Notes under the pieces: generated by a model
Database searches by the model: none
Told to the model about the DNA's origin: nothing
The model's input: only the letters and a program-made list of their open reading frames with translations
DNA from: Chloroflexota bacterium
GTDB taxonomy: Bacteria > Chloroflexota > UBA5177 > JANWHV01
Length of the DNA stretch: 8,477 bases
Reading direction: 5' to 3'
NCBI GenBank assembly: GCA_025450375.1
Contig: JANWHO010000057.1
Coordinates: 1-8,477 of the forward strand
In this document: one piece after another, positions 1-6,396 of the stretch
Numbering within the stretch: position 1 is the first letter of the stretch
Layout of the letters: each line of letters opens with the position of its first letter
Program-made: the position numbers and the translations under genes

Positions 1-357
1 AAGATTGGCCCTCTAGAGAAGATCTTTACCAAGGATCAAGCGCGGCGGCTGCATCCCAAAACCGGCGAAATCGCGCTCGTCGGGATCACGCCGGCCGGTG
101 TGTCGGCCCCAAACCATTACCTTGCCCAAAAACTGGTTAAGACCCACAGCACCCGCAGGTCGGGAGAGATGACGGCTGAACTCGCGAAACGCCAGGAAAT
201 CGGTTATGCCAGGGTGGTGCCGACCAGCAGCGTGATGCAGGGCGTCGGAGTGGGCCCGTCCGACCGTCACTTTGGAGCCAATGTGTCGCTGCCAAACGGC
301 CCCTACCGCGTCCTGGTTCACGTGGAGGAGCCCAGCAGTAGCTTTGATTTCAGCTAG
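1..357 (+). CDS. C-terminal part of a probable extracytoplasmic beta-sandwich protein (partial, 5' end outside window)
   Basis: The frame is open from the first base of the window to a TAG at 355-357, giving 118 codons, so the gene begins upstream. The GTG at 100 is probably internal. The last third (residues about 70-118) reads VMQGVGVGPSDRHFGANVSL followed by a PYRVLVHVEEP strand and ends in FDFS. This resembles the C-terminal beta-sandwich repeat of uncharacterised secreted proteins that carry a VPVAVMQGV..G.SD.HYG.NV-type motif. It also loosely resembles the p19/Tp34 periplasmic iron-binding fold (H.G.NV.LP, then Y.V.V). An upstream HPKTGEIALVG stretch and a PNHYL segment also fit the first family. 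No enzyme motif is visible. Third-position GC bias is weaker than in the neighbours, so a decaying gene is possible. The function is unknown; any metal link is inference from the fold resemblance. Confidence 0.5.
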   Translation, partial: KIGPLEKIFTKDQARRLHPKTGEIALVGITPAGVSAPNHYLAQKLVKTHSTRRSGEMTAELAKRQEIGYARVVPTSSVMQGVGVGPSDRHFGANVSLPNGPYRVLVHVEEPSSSFDFS

Positions 358-411
358 CGCTACATCGCCTTCGGACTCCTTTGCACTCCGCAAGGTCATG
401 GGGAGCCATCA

Positions 412-558
412 ATGCACGATGACCACAAAAGTCTAGCACGGGTAGGTGACTTAATAGCTTCGGCTATCCACGAAACACTGGAGTCCGTATCAGGATTTAC
501 CCGATGCCCGACCAGACCCGGTATCCTGTTCAAGAGAGTACCGGGCGCTTTCCCCTGA
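412..558 (+). CDS. Possible small ORF, 48 aa, unrecognised
   Basis: An ATG at 412 is preceded by GGGGAG at 400-405 with 6-nt spacing, a plausible ribosome binding site. The frame runs 48 codons to a TGA at 556-558. The product begins MHDDHKSLARVGDLIASAIH, which could form one amphipathic helix. It then becomes irregular and proline/arginine rich, with no recognisable domain and no clear coding bias. It lies in the leader region of the downstream glycosidase gene, ending 42 bases before its start. It could be a chance ORF, a leader peptide, or the remnant of a truncated gene. Only the start context supports it. Confidence 0.2.
   Translation: MHDDHKSLARVGDLIASAIHETLESVSGFTRCPTRPGILFKRVPGAFP
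454..467 (+). other. Short UUCG-tetraloop hairpin in the GH4 upstream region
   Basis: ATAGC (454-458) and GCTAT (463-467) pair perfectly around a TTCG loop closed by C-G, the extra-stable cUUCGg tetraloop form in RNA. No U-tract follows, so it is not a standard terminator. A second inverted repeat, CCCGGTA (517-523) with TACCGGG (539-545), lies further down the same leader. Either could be an mRNA leader structure or an operator; the sequence does not decide. Confidence 0.3.
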
Positions 559-588
559 AGACGGGACAGCGGATAGCGCGCACCGATC

Positions 589-594
589 AAGGAG
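589..594 (+). promoter_or_regulatory. Ribosome binding site fixing a GTG start
   Basis: AAGGAG lies 6 nt before the GTG at 601. It supports that GTG as the start of the GH4 gene, because the following residues immediately form the Rossmann beta-strand expected at the N-terminus of the family. Confidence 0.75.
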
Positions 595-600
595 TAAAAC

Positions 601-1965
601 GTGAAACTTACGATCATCGGCGGGGCGGGGGTCCGGACCCCACTTTTCATCCGTGGGCTGGCGAACCTTGCCCCTACCCTGGGTCTGACCAATGTCACGC
701 TCATGGATCGACAGGAAGAGAAGCTCCGCCTCATTGGTGCCCTGTGCCGCCACCTTCTCCACCAGGCCGGTGACCCGGTGACCCTCGATCTGACGACCGA
801 CCCGCGCGTGGCCCTCAGCGGTGCCGACTTCGTGGTTACCACGGTACGGGTGGGAGACGAGTCCGCGCGGGTTCTTGACGAACGGATCGCCCTGGATCTG
901 GGGGTGCTGGGCCAGGAGACAACCGGCCCTGGCGGCTTCGCGATGGCCCTGAGGTCGATTCCGGTCATCCTCCAATACGCGGACCTGATGGCGGAAATCT
1001 GTCCACGGGCCTGGCTCCTGAACTTCACCAATCCAGCCGGTCTGGTAGCGCAGGCCATCGCCGATGCGCGGCCCACCATGCGGGTGGCCGGGATCTGCGA
1101 TACCCCACCCACCATGCTCCGGGCAGTCGCTCAGGCGCTCGGTCACCCCGCGGATGAACTTGAATTCACCTTTTACGGCCTGAACCATCTCTCATGGCTG
1201 GCTTCGGCCCGGTACCGAGGAGAGGATCTTCTTCCCGGCCTCCTGGCCGACGATCGTGCCTTGCGTGCCCTACCCGACGAGCCTTTCGAGCCGGCGCTCA
1301 CGCGCATGATCGGGATGATCCCCAATGAGTACCTCTACTACTACTACTATCGCGAACGGGCGGTGGCAAACATTCTGGCCGCCAGGGAAAGCCGGGGAGA
1401 GCAGGTGGCACGATTGAGCGCCAAGCTGCTCACCGATCTGAGATCCGCGGATCCCGAGCGGCGTCCCGACGAAGGCATGGCGGTCTACCGCGCCTATCTT
1501 GGAACGCGCCGCGGCAGCTATATGGCGGCGGAAACTGGCGGCCACATGGATCGCGGCGCGGACGAGGTAGCGCTGGCCGAGGGCAACCAGGGGTACGCGG
1601 GCGTGGCGATGGCGGTCATGTCCGCCGTCCAGTCCGGGAGCGCCCACAAACTCATTCTCAATGTGCCGAATCACGGCGCGATTGCTGGCCTGGAGGATGC
1701 TGACGTCATTGAGGCGATGTGCGAGGTTGACGAGACAGGCGCTCATTCGCTGGCGGTGGGAGACATACCCGAACATGCCCTGCTGTTGATGCGTCAGGTC
1801 AAGCGCTACGAACGGCTTACCGTGGCGGCGAGCGCCGGGAAATCGCGGAATTTAGCGGTGGAGGCGCTCCTGGCCCATCCCTTGGTGGGCTCGTACTCAC
1901 TGGCCACCGCCCTGGTAGAACGATATCTCACCGCGCACGCTCCCTACGTGGGCGCGTGGACGTAA
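601..1965 (+). CDS. Glycoside hydrolase family 4, probable 6-phospho-beta-glucosidase
   Basis: This is a 454-aa cytoplasmic NAD+- and metal-dependent glycosidase, close to the usual GH4 length of about 415-480 aa. GH4 enzymes cleave 6-phospho-glycosides by a transient oxidation/elimination mechanism. The N-terminal Rossmann fold starts KLTIIGGAG (2-10). Family signatures follow: TTVRVG (80-85), GQETTGPGG (104-112), NFTNPAG (141-147), GICDTP (164-169, Cys166 a likely metal ligand) and GLNHLSW (193-199, His196 a likely second ligand). A tyrosine-rich EYLYYYYYRERA block (243-254) aligns with the YLRYYY region that contains the catalytic Tyr in BglT-like members. All expected residues are present and no damage is seen. 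No PTS transporter, kinase or sugar regulator is visible nearby, so how the phosphorylated substrate arises is unclear. The beta-glucoside preference comes from overall family likeness; an alpha or other 6-phospho-glycoside is possible. Confidence 0.93.
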   Translation: MKLTIIGGAGVRTPLFIRGLANLAPTLGLTNVTLMDRQEEKLRLIGALCRHLLHQAGDPVTLDLTTDPRVALSGADFVVTTVRVGDESARVLDERIALDLGVLGQETTGPGGFAMALRSIPVILQYADLMAEICPRAWLLNFTNPAGLVAQAIADARPTMRVAGICDTPPTMLRAVAQALGHPADELEFTFYGLNHLSWLASARYRGEDLLPGLLADDRALRALPDEPFEPALTRMIGMIPNEYLYYYYYRERAVANILAARESRGEQVARLSAKLLTDLRSADPERRPDEGMAVYRAYLGTRRGSYMAAETGGHMDRGADEVALAEGNQGYAGVAMAVMSAVQSGSAHKLILNVPNHGAIAGLEDADVIEAMCEVDETGAHSLAVGDIPEHALLLMRQVKRYERLTVAASAGKSRNLAVEALLAHPLVGSYSLATALVERYLTAHAPYVGAWT

Positions 1966-1987
1966 TGAGTACACCAGAACGTACATT

Positions 1988-2046
1988 ATCAGGCGGTTCC
2001 CGGTAAGGGCACCCCTCGTGGGTGCCCTTACCGGGAACCGCCTGAT
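1988..2046. terminator. 27-bp perfect inverted repeat with 5-nt loop between convergent genes
   Basis: The arms 1988-2014 and 2020-2046 are perfect reverse complements of 27 bases separated by CTCGT (2015-2019). The hairpin begins 23 bases after the GH4 stop and ends 77 bases before the PRC-barrel gene stop, which arrives from the other strand. This position suggests a bidirectional transcription stop. However, no T-tract follows on either strand, so it is not a textbook intrinsic terminator. A palindromic repeat unit or mRNA 3'-end stabiliser is equally possible. Confidence 0.6.
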
Positions 2047-2122
2047 GACGGACTTACGCCAAGCTGCGCGAAGGATAGATCCCGCCACCCCTTGAAATGC
2101 TCGTCGCGCAAGGAATGTCTTC

Positions 2123-2518
2123 TCAGTCCACGGGCCGTGACGATTGTTGGTAGACATGCTCCGCCTCGGCATCCTCGTATGGCTGCTTCCGCGCGGCGGG
2201 CTCCAAGACCGAGCCGTCGGCCAGGGTTACCGGATCCTGAATCGCGCTGGTAGAAACGGGCGGGACGTTGTAGCGCTCATCGCTCAGGGCGTCCATCGTC
2301 AGCTTAAGGGTAACCCCAGCCTCGGTCACCGTATCGATGTCGCTCAGCGGGACATAGAAATCCTTGGTGAACAGCCAGCCCTTACGCGCGTCAATGTACC
2401 CCGTGCTGGGAGCATAATTGCGCACCGTTCCCAGTTTTTGCCCATCACTCGCGTACACTGTCATTCCATCGGTAACCTGCCAACTGGCCGTGGTATCAAA
2501 GCTCCGCTGGTCCATCAT
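2123..2518 (-). CDS. PRC-barrel domain protein
   Basis: This is a 131-aa acidic soluble protein. Residues about 13-78 form a PRC-barrel-like small beta-barrel, reading WQVTDGMTVYASDGQKLGTV, then a TGYIDARKGWLFTKDFYVPLSDI segment interrupted here only for description, then strands ending in LKLTMDAL. The C-terminal 50 residues are proline/alanine/glutamate rich and probably disordered (QQSSRPVD end). PRC barrels are found in RNA-processing, photosystem and stress-related proteins; the free-standing form has no assigned activity. The ATG at 2518 is chosen over the upstream in-frame start at 2602 because GGAGG sits 8 nt ahead of it and the domain begins shortly after. A second ATG follows directly at 2515. 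The gene converges with the glycosidase gene and diverges from the membrane-protein gene. A chromosome-wide family of such proteins is typical in Chloroflexota (inference). Confidence 0.82.
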   Translation of the reverse strand: MMDQRSFDTTASWQVTDGMTVYASDGQKLGTVRNYAPSTGYIDARKGWLFTKDFYVPLSDIDTVTEAGVTLKLTMDALSDERYNVPPVSTSAIQDPVTLADGSVLEPAARKQPYEDAEAEHVYQQSSRPVD

Positions 2519-2526
2519 CACTCTAT

Positions 2527-2531
2527 CCTCC
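2527..2531 (-). promoter_or_regulatory. Ribosome binding site of the PRC-barrel gene
   Basis: On the minus strand GGAGG is followed by 8 nt and then ATGATG. It decides the start at 2518 rather than the longer open frame beginning at 2602. Confidence 0.65.
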
Positions 2532-2616
2532 GGCCGCTTTATCACGGCCACTGCTCGGTTACTCCCTTGCCCCAGCATGTCATCGTTCCTCGATGAGTGC
2601 ATCGGGAAAATGGAGG

Positions 2617-2622
2617 GTTATA
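2617..2622 (-). promoter_or_regulatory. Weak candidate -10 element for the PRC-barrel gene
   Basis: The minus strand carries TATAAC about 100 nt before the PRC-barrel start, with CTGGAC 17 nt further upstream as a poor -35. The -10 matches the consensus at five of six positions. The -35 is weak, so this is only a candidate. Confidence 0.25.
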
Positions 2623-2709
2623 GCACCCATGTCGGCCTAGTCCAGATCATTCGGCGTCTGGCGAGTGGGCTCCGAGGCCCGAGGCCCCGCAACGCCCCCT
2701 CCTGGCTAG

Positions 2710-2724
2710 TGGCGCGACGCGCCA
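2710..2724. repeat. 15-nt palindrome in the divergent intergenic region (operator-like)
   Basis: TGGCGCG A CGCGCCA is a perfect 7-bp inverted repeat around one base. Its half-site CGCGCCA recurs at 2759-2765. A second small inverted repeat, CCAATC-TCCT-GATTGG, spans 2763-2778. They lie in the 348-base gap (2519-2866) between the divergent PRC-barrel and membrane-protein genes, where regulator binding would be expected. Apart from these and the weak -10 at 2617, I see nothing in that gap, and no ORF with convincing coding character. Confidence 0.3.
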
Positions 2725-2866
2725 TCGAAGCGGTACGTTGGGAAGACGACCATTGCCACGCGCCAATCTCCTGATTGGTCACTGATGACGGCATAACACG
2801 ACGAATCGCGCCGGTGCCTCGGAGTTTCGGGAGTGCCGGCTTCGGTTCACGCGGCGGGAGAGCCCT

Positions 2867-3538
2867 ATGAGCGCGCCGACAGTGGAGCCGCCAGAGTCCG
2901 GACACCCACGCATCCGGCGCTGGGAGGCATCGGCGGCGGCGTTGCTGGCCGCTCTCCTCTTCATTCCCCTGCCTCCGCGACTTAACACCGGCCAGGGGTG
3001 GGTACCCATCGTCATGGTGGTGCTTCTCCTGATCCCCCTGACCGTGGTCCAGAGTGCCCTGCACCGGGAGGGCGGTTGGGATCCGCCGCCTCGTCTCCTG
3101 CGCTTACTGGCCCTTACCGTCCTGGGCTTCATTGCACTTGCCGAGGCGATAGTACTGGGGCGGCTACTGGTGCAATTGCCTCACATCAGCCAGGGCACGG
3201 TGCTCTTTCAAGCCGCCGTCCTGATCTGGGCCATCAACATCTTGGTCTTCGCCCTGTGCTACTGGGAGCTGGACGGCGGTGGTCCTGGGCGTCGCGCCAA
3301 GGCCACCGACCTGCCAGGCGACTTTTACTTCCCGCAACAGATGAACGAGAAACTGAACCAGGGTTGGGCGCCGGAGTTTCTCGATTACCTGTTCCTTGCC
3401 TTCAACACGGCGACGGCTTTTAGCCCCACCGACACGATGATTTTGTCGCGGCCGGCAAAGGCGCTGATCATGACCCAATCGTGTATCTCTCTACTCACGG
3501 TCGTCCTGGTGGTGGGCCGGGGGGTGAACATCATTTGA
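2867..3538 (+). CDS. Integral membrane protein, DUF1345-like, with pore-loop-like C-terminus
   Basis: This is a 223-aa inner-membrane protein with about six hydrophobic segments, near residues 21-37, 45-63, 79-101, 111-133, 172-186 and 198-216. A soluble loop (134-170) contains ELDGGGPGRRA and DFYFPQ. The C-terminal pair of segments flanks the motif LAFNTATAFSPTDT (177-190). This arrangement (short helix, Thr/Asp-rich turn, last helix ending in VNII) resembles DUF1345-type proteins and, distantly, two-helix ion-channel pore regions. Channel activity is inference; the canonical K+ filter TVGYG is absent. GGGAG at 2856-2860 with 6-nt spacing supports the ATG. The gene is followed after 126 bases by the secreted phosphoesterase on the same strand. 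No specific role can be assigned. Confidence 0.8.
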   Translation: MSAPTVEPPESGHPRIRRWEASAAALLAALLFIPLPPRLNTGQGWVPIVMVVLLLIPLTVVQSALHREGGWDPPPRLLRLLALTVLGFIALAEAIVLGRLLVQLPHISQGTVLFQAAVLIWAINILVFALCYWELDGGGPGRRAKATDLPGDFYFPQQMNEKLNQGWAPEFLDYLFLAFNTATAFSPTDTMILSRPAKALIMTQSCISLLTVVLVVGRGVNII

Positions 3539-3562
3539 CGGTGCCAATAGGCTTCGATTCCC

Positions 3563-3590
3563 GGAGGTTGGTAAGAATTTTTACAACTCC
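3563..3590 (+). other. Imperfect hairpin between the membrane-protein and phosphoesterase genes
   Basis: GGAGGTTGGTAA (3563-3574) can pair with TTACAACTCC (3581-3590) as a 10-bp stem with two bulged G residues and a GAATTT loop. It starts 24 bases after the membrane-protein stop. No U-tract follows on the 3' side. It could be a weak terminator or a structure in the leader of the downstream gene. No clear promoter is visible in the remaining 74 bases. Confidence 0.25.
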
Positions 3591-3664
3591 ACAATACGCT
3601 GCTAACTCCTGAGCTGTAGGCTGAAACGTATTGGGTCCATACACAGGGTTCAGGAGGGCGGAGC

Positions 3665-5149
3665 ATGCGGTACGCTACGGTCAGCGGTATCGCGCTGGGC
3701 GCGATTTTACTCTCGGGCGGCGGCGGAGTGCTGGCCTACCATGCGGGAGCCGGTAGCCCATTCAAGGTCAGCCAGGCGAACGCGGCCAACGATATACAGA
3801 AGATCAAGCATGTCGTGGTAATCATGCAGGAGAACCGGTCATTCGACAGTTATTTTGGCACCTATCCGGGCGCCGATGGCATCCCCATGAAGAACGGCGT
3901 GCCGACCGTGTGCGTGCCCGATCCTCACCTGGGCAAGTGCGTGGCTCCCTATTATGACAGCCATGATGTGAATAAGGGCGGCCCACATGCGCAGGACAAC
4001 GCACAAGAGGATATCGCCGGAGGGAAGATGAACGGCTTCATCGGCCAGGTGGAGCAAGCGAGTCCCAATGCCTGCCTGGTAGCGGACAATCCGAATTGCG
4101 GATCCGGCGGGCAATCGTCCGATGTGATGGGCTACCACGATGGCCGGGACATCCCCAACTATTGGGCCTATGCGAAGAACTTCGTGCTGCAGGACCACAT
4201 GTTTGAGCCAAACGCCTCCTGGAGCCTGCCGCAGCACTTATTCATGGTCTCGGAGTGGTCCGCGTACTGCCTGAAGGCGGCCCAACCGATGAGTTGTACC
4301 AATGCCTTACAGAGCCCCGCCAATCCAGGCGGCGCCGGCCTGACCGCCAGGCAGCGCCGCCAAAACAAGCAGCGCGCCATACGGGGACTGGCGCCGGTAC
4401 AAACAAAGGCGCCGGACTACGCCTGGACGGACATGACCTACCTCTTGAATAAGCAGCATGTGAGCTGGGCCTATTACGTGCAGGCCGGTACGCAGCCCGA
4501 CTGCGCGAACTCGGCCATGACCTGCGCACCGGTTACACAAACCGCGCGCACTCCCGGGATCTGGAACCCGCTCCCGTACTTCGACACTGTGAAACAAGAC
4601 GGCCAACTGAGCAATATCCAGGATCTCTCCCATTTCTACTCGGCGGCGAAGTCCGGGACCCTCCCCGCCGTTACCTGGATCGCGCCCAGCAATGTGGACA
4701 GCGAGCATCCGCCGGCGCGGGTGAGCATGGGTCAGAGCTACGTCACCGGGCTGATTAACGCGATCATGGCCAGTCCGGACTGGTCGAGCACGGCGATATT
4801 CCTCTCGTGGGACGATTGGGGCGGTTTCTACGACCATGTGACCCCGCCCACCGTCGATCAGAACGGCTATGGCTTGCGCGTGCCGGCCATGGTGATTAGT
4901 CCGTATGCCCGTGCGGGTTACATCGATCACCAGACATTCAGCCACGACATCTACAACCAGTTCATCGAGGATGACTTCCTCAAGAGCCAGCGGCTCGATC
5001 CAAAGACCGATGGCCGGCCCGATCCCCGCCCAGATGTACGAGAGACTGCTCCGATTCTGGGGAACTTGCTGTCTGACTTCAGCTTTAATCAGGCTCCGCG
5101 GGCGCCAATCATCCTCCCGGTTACCCCAAAGACCAATCTGGTGGGTTGA
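3665..5149 (+). CDS. Secreted phosphoesterase family protein (acid phosphatase AcpA / phospholipase C-like)
   Basis: This is a 494-aa exported hydrolase of the alkaline-phosphatase-like superfamily, phosphoesterase family, which cleaves phosphate mono- or diesters outside the cytoplasm. The N-terminus MRYATVSG plus a hydrophobic stretch (8-25) and an Ala-rich end (about 38-41, QANAAND) is a Sec-type signal peptide; no twin-arginine is present, although many relatives use Tat. The mature domain opens with [21 protein letters not shown] (49-69 in pieces: HVVVIMQ, then ENRSFD, then YFGT), where E56-N57 are the expected metal ligands. The nucleophile is probably Ser187 in SWSLPQH, replacing the Thr/Ser of PLC and AcpA. 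The C-terminal metal residues appear in SEHPP (346-350) and [11 protein letters not shown] (381-391, Asp383-Asp384). Cysteines at 83, 92, 137, 145, 202, 211, 280 and 287 suggest disulfides. AGGAGG at 3652-3657 (7-nt spacing) supports the ATG. Phosphate scavenging is likely; substrate uncertain. Confidence 0.92.
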   Translation: MRYATVSGIALGAILLSGGGGVLAYHAGAGSPFKVSQANAANDIQKIKHVVVIMQENRSFDSYFGTYPGADGIPMKNGVPTVCVPDPHLGKCVAPYYDSHDVNKGGPHAQDNAQEDIAGGKMNGFIGQVEQASPNACLVADNPNCGSGGQSSDVMGYHDGRDIPNYWAYAKNFVLQDHMFEPNASWSLPQHLFMVSEWSAYCLKAAQPMSCTNALQSPANPGGAGLTARQRRQNKQRAIRGLAPVQTKAPDYAWTDMTYLLNKQHVSWAYYVQAGTQPDCANSAMTCAPVTQTARTPGIWNPLPYFDTVKQDGQLSNIQDLSHFYSAAKSGTLPAVTWIAPSNVDSEHPPARVSMGQSYVTGLINAIMASPDWSSTAIFLSWDDWGGFYDHVTPPTVDQNGYGLRVPAMVISPYARAGYIDHQTFSHDIYNQFIEDDFLKSQRLDPKTDGRPDPRPDVRETAPILGNLLSDFSFNQAPRAPIILPVTPKTNLVG

Positions 5150-5221
5150 GCCTACAGCCTCTTGTGCCGCTTCAGGGCTGGTATGATGGACTGACGTAGC
5201 ATTGAGCGGCCTGGAGACGGG

Positions 5222-5256
5222 GCGGTGCCGCTACCCACGGCGTATAGCGGCACCGC
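5222..5256. terminator. 12-bp perfect inverted repeat, possible terminator or leader hairpin
   Basis: GCGGTGCCGCTA (5222-5233) pairs perfectly with TAGCGGCACCGC (5245-5256) around an 11-nt loop. It lies 73 bases after the phosphoesterase stop and 30 bases before the VOC gene start. There is no T-run after the stem (GCCCGCAATTG follows), so it is either a non-canonical terminator or part of the VOC mRNA leader. The ribosome binding site at 5276-5280 lies outside the stem. Confidence 0.45.
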
Positions 5257-5286
5257 GCCCGCAATTGAATTGAAGAGGAGAGCTTC

Positions 5287-5673
5287 GTGGCAGTTTCCTA
5301 TACCCTGGACCATATCCATCTGAACGGACCGGACCCCGAAGCGACCGCTGCCTTCTACGAGCGCGTCTTCAGCTTACGGAGGATCCGCACCTTCAACGCG
5401 AACGGCTTGACCTTCGTGCAACTGGATCTGTCGGGGGTACGCCTCACGATCACCTCGCGGATCCCGGTGGCCGCTGGACGCGGCAACGCGACGGACCACT
5501 TCGCGGTCCAGGTGCCGAACCTGGCCGAGGCGGTCGCCGATCTGCGTGCCAAGGGAGTGGAGTTCGTGGTCGAACCTGCCGCCTTGCAGACCCCGACCGG
5601 TCAGTTGGACTACTGCTTCATCCAGGCTCCGGATGGGGTGGTGGTGGAAGTACTGTCTCCGACCACCGCATAG
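5287..5673 (+). CDS. VOC superfamily (glyoxalase/bleomycin-resistance-like) protein
   Basis: This is a 128-aa, single-domain cytoplasmic protein with two beta-alpha-beta-beta-beta modules. Module one runs YTLDHIHL..PDPEATAAFYERVF (5-28). Module two starts TDHFAVQVPNLAEAV (69-83) and ends DYCFIQAPDGVVVEVLSP (108-125). Candidate metal ligands of the vicinal oxygen chelate fold are His9 (or His11), His71 and Glu121, all present, so an active metal-binding fold is likely. Length and pattern match small VOC proteins, which include glyoxalase I, dioxygenases, fosfomycin-modifying enzymes and antibiotic-binding proteins; substrate cannot be chosen. The GTG start is supported by AGGAG at 5276-5280 with 6-nt spacing. 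It appears monocistronic: it follows a hairpin and converges with the Fur-family gene. Confidence 0.9.
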   Translation: MAVSYTLDHIHLNGPDPEATAAFYERVFSLRRIRTFNANGLTFVQLDLSGVRLTITSRIPVAAGRGNATDHFAVQVPNLAEAVADLRAKGVEFVVEPAALQTPTGQLDYCFIQAPDGVVVEVLSPTTA

Positions 5674-5836
5674 CGGCTCATGCCGACAGCCGCGGTGCTT
5701 GCCTGATCGTGGTAGTAGTGGGCCTGGACAAGATTGACTGGTTCTGTTTCGTTAACGGCAGTCGCCTTACAAAACAAGCAATCGATGGGCGGTGCACAAT
5801 CTAGATACCAGGAAGGAGGGAGAAGAACTCAGCCGA

Positions 5837-6241
5837 CTAGCGCGTTTTGCAGTCCCCGCAAAAGCCGTAAAAGGTGACCGCGTGTTCGTTAATCTGGAAA
5901 CGGGTGCGCTTTTCCAGGGTGGCCCCAATCGCGGGAATCACGCAGCCGTCGATGTCCTCCACCAGCCCGCAGCGCGTACAGACGAGGTGGTGATGATGGC
6001 GCACGGGACAGTAAATGTACTTGCTCTCGTTGTTCACCTGCGGGAATCGCGTAGCAGCCCCGGCCTCCACCAGCAATTCAAGGGTTCTATAGACTGTTGC
6101 CTGGCCGATACTCGGGTAGTCCTCGTGGAGCGCCGCGTAGAGTTCGCGGGGGGTGACGTAGGCACGCCGATCCATCAGCGCCTGAAGGACGATCCGGCGC
6201 TGGAGCGTGGCCTGACGATTCCGCGCCACCAGACGGCGCAT
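5837..6241 (-). CDS. Fur-family metalloregulator, probably Zur-like
   Basis: This is a DNA-binding repressor that typically represses metal-uptake genes when its metal is bound. From the ATG at 6241 the protein has 134 aa, the normal family length. It starts MRRLVARNRQATLQRRIVLQ, then the winged helix (about 28-61, with recognition helix SIGQATVYRTLELL), then the dimerisation/metal domain. CTRC (88-91) and CGDC (128-131) form the structural zinc site. HHHH (82-85) and a Glu/His-containing region (about 104-121) offer the sensor site. AGGA lies 7 nt before this ATG. The frame stays open upstream to an ATG at 6355 (172 aa) with a badly spaced AGGA, and GTGs at 6313 and 6280 are alternatives; the extension is not Fur-like. 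It lies downstream of the ABC permease genes on the same strand, which supports a zinc (Zur) or manganese role over iron, but metal identity is not provable from sequence. Confidence 0.9.
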   Translation of the reverse strand: MRRLVARNRQATLQRRIVLQALMDRRAYVTPRELYAALHEDYPSIGQATVYRTLELLVEAGAATRFPQVNNESKYIYCPVRHHHHLVCTRCGLVEDIDGCVIPAIGATLEKRTRFQINEHAVTFYGFCGDCKTR

Positions 6242-6317
6242 GACCTCATCCTGTTCCGCGACGTGTTCGGCGATTGGCACCGATTGTAGTCCCCGCGCTT
6301 GGCTGGTTTTCACGCTC

Positions 6318-6323
6318 AGTATA
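6318..6323 (-). promoter_or_regulatory. Candidate -10 element for the Fur-family gene
   Basis: On the minus strand TATACT matches the -10 consensus at five of six positions, with no convincing -35 17 nt upstream. It is part of a GTATAC palindrome (6319-6324). If it is used, transcription starts near 6311, which rules out the 6355 start and favours 6280 or 6241. Confidence 0.35.
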
Positions 6324-6396
6324 CCATCCCTATCCGACTGATCCGACCCACTCATGTCCTGTCGGGCGCACCGAAGTATAGTGGCGGGCCGCCCCT

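Noticed and set aside
13..399. Open frame on the minus strand over the left-edge gene
   Set aside because: It has no recognisable domain and no good start context. The plus-strand frame in the same place carries a recognisable conserved pattern and is open to the edge.
490..1188. Long minus-strand open frames over the GH4 gene (also 396-1115 and 1270-1776)
   Set aside because: They are antisense shadows caused by high GC in a confidently identified gene; composition is Arg/Gly/His rich with no domain.
3579..3640. Possible PhoB/PhoP-type phosphate-control box before the phosphoesterase
   Set aside because: TTTACA and ACAATA fragments occur, but there is no repeated box with the expected spacing and no good -10, so phosphate regulation is not supported by sequence.
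5674..5836. Gap between the VOC and Fur-family genes, examined for a terminator or small gene
   Set aside because: Only a loose GACTG/CAGTC pairing and a purine-rich stretch were seen; no convincing hairpin, U-tract or ORF supports a feature.
5792..6289. Plus-strand 165-codon open frame opposite the Fur-family gene
   Set aside because: The opposite strand encodes a complete Fur fold with CxxC zinc pairs. The plus frame shows no motif and is a shadow, despite a GGAGGG-like purine stretch near its start.
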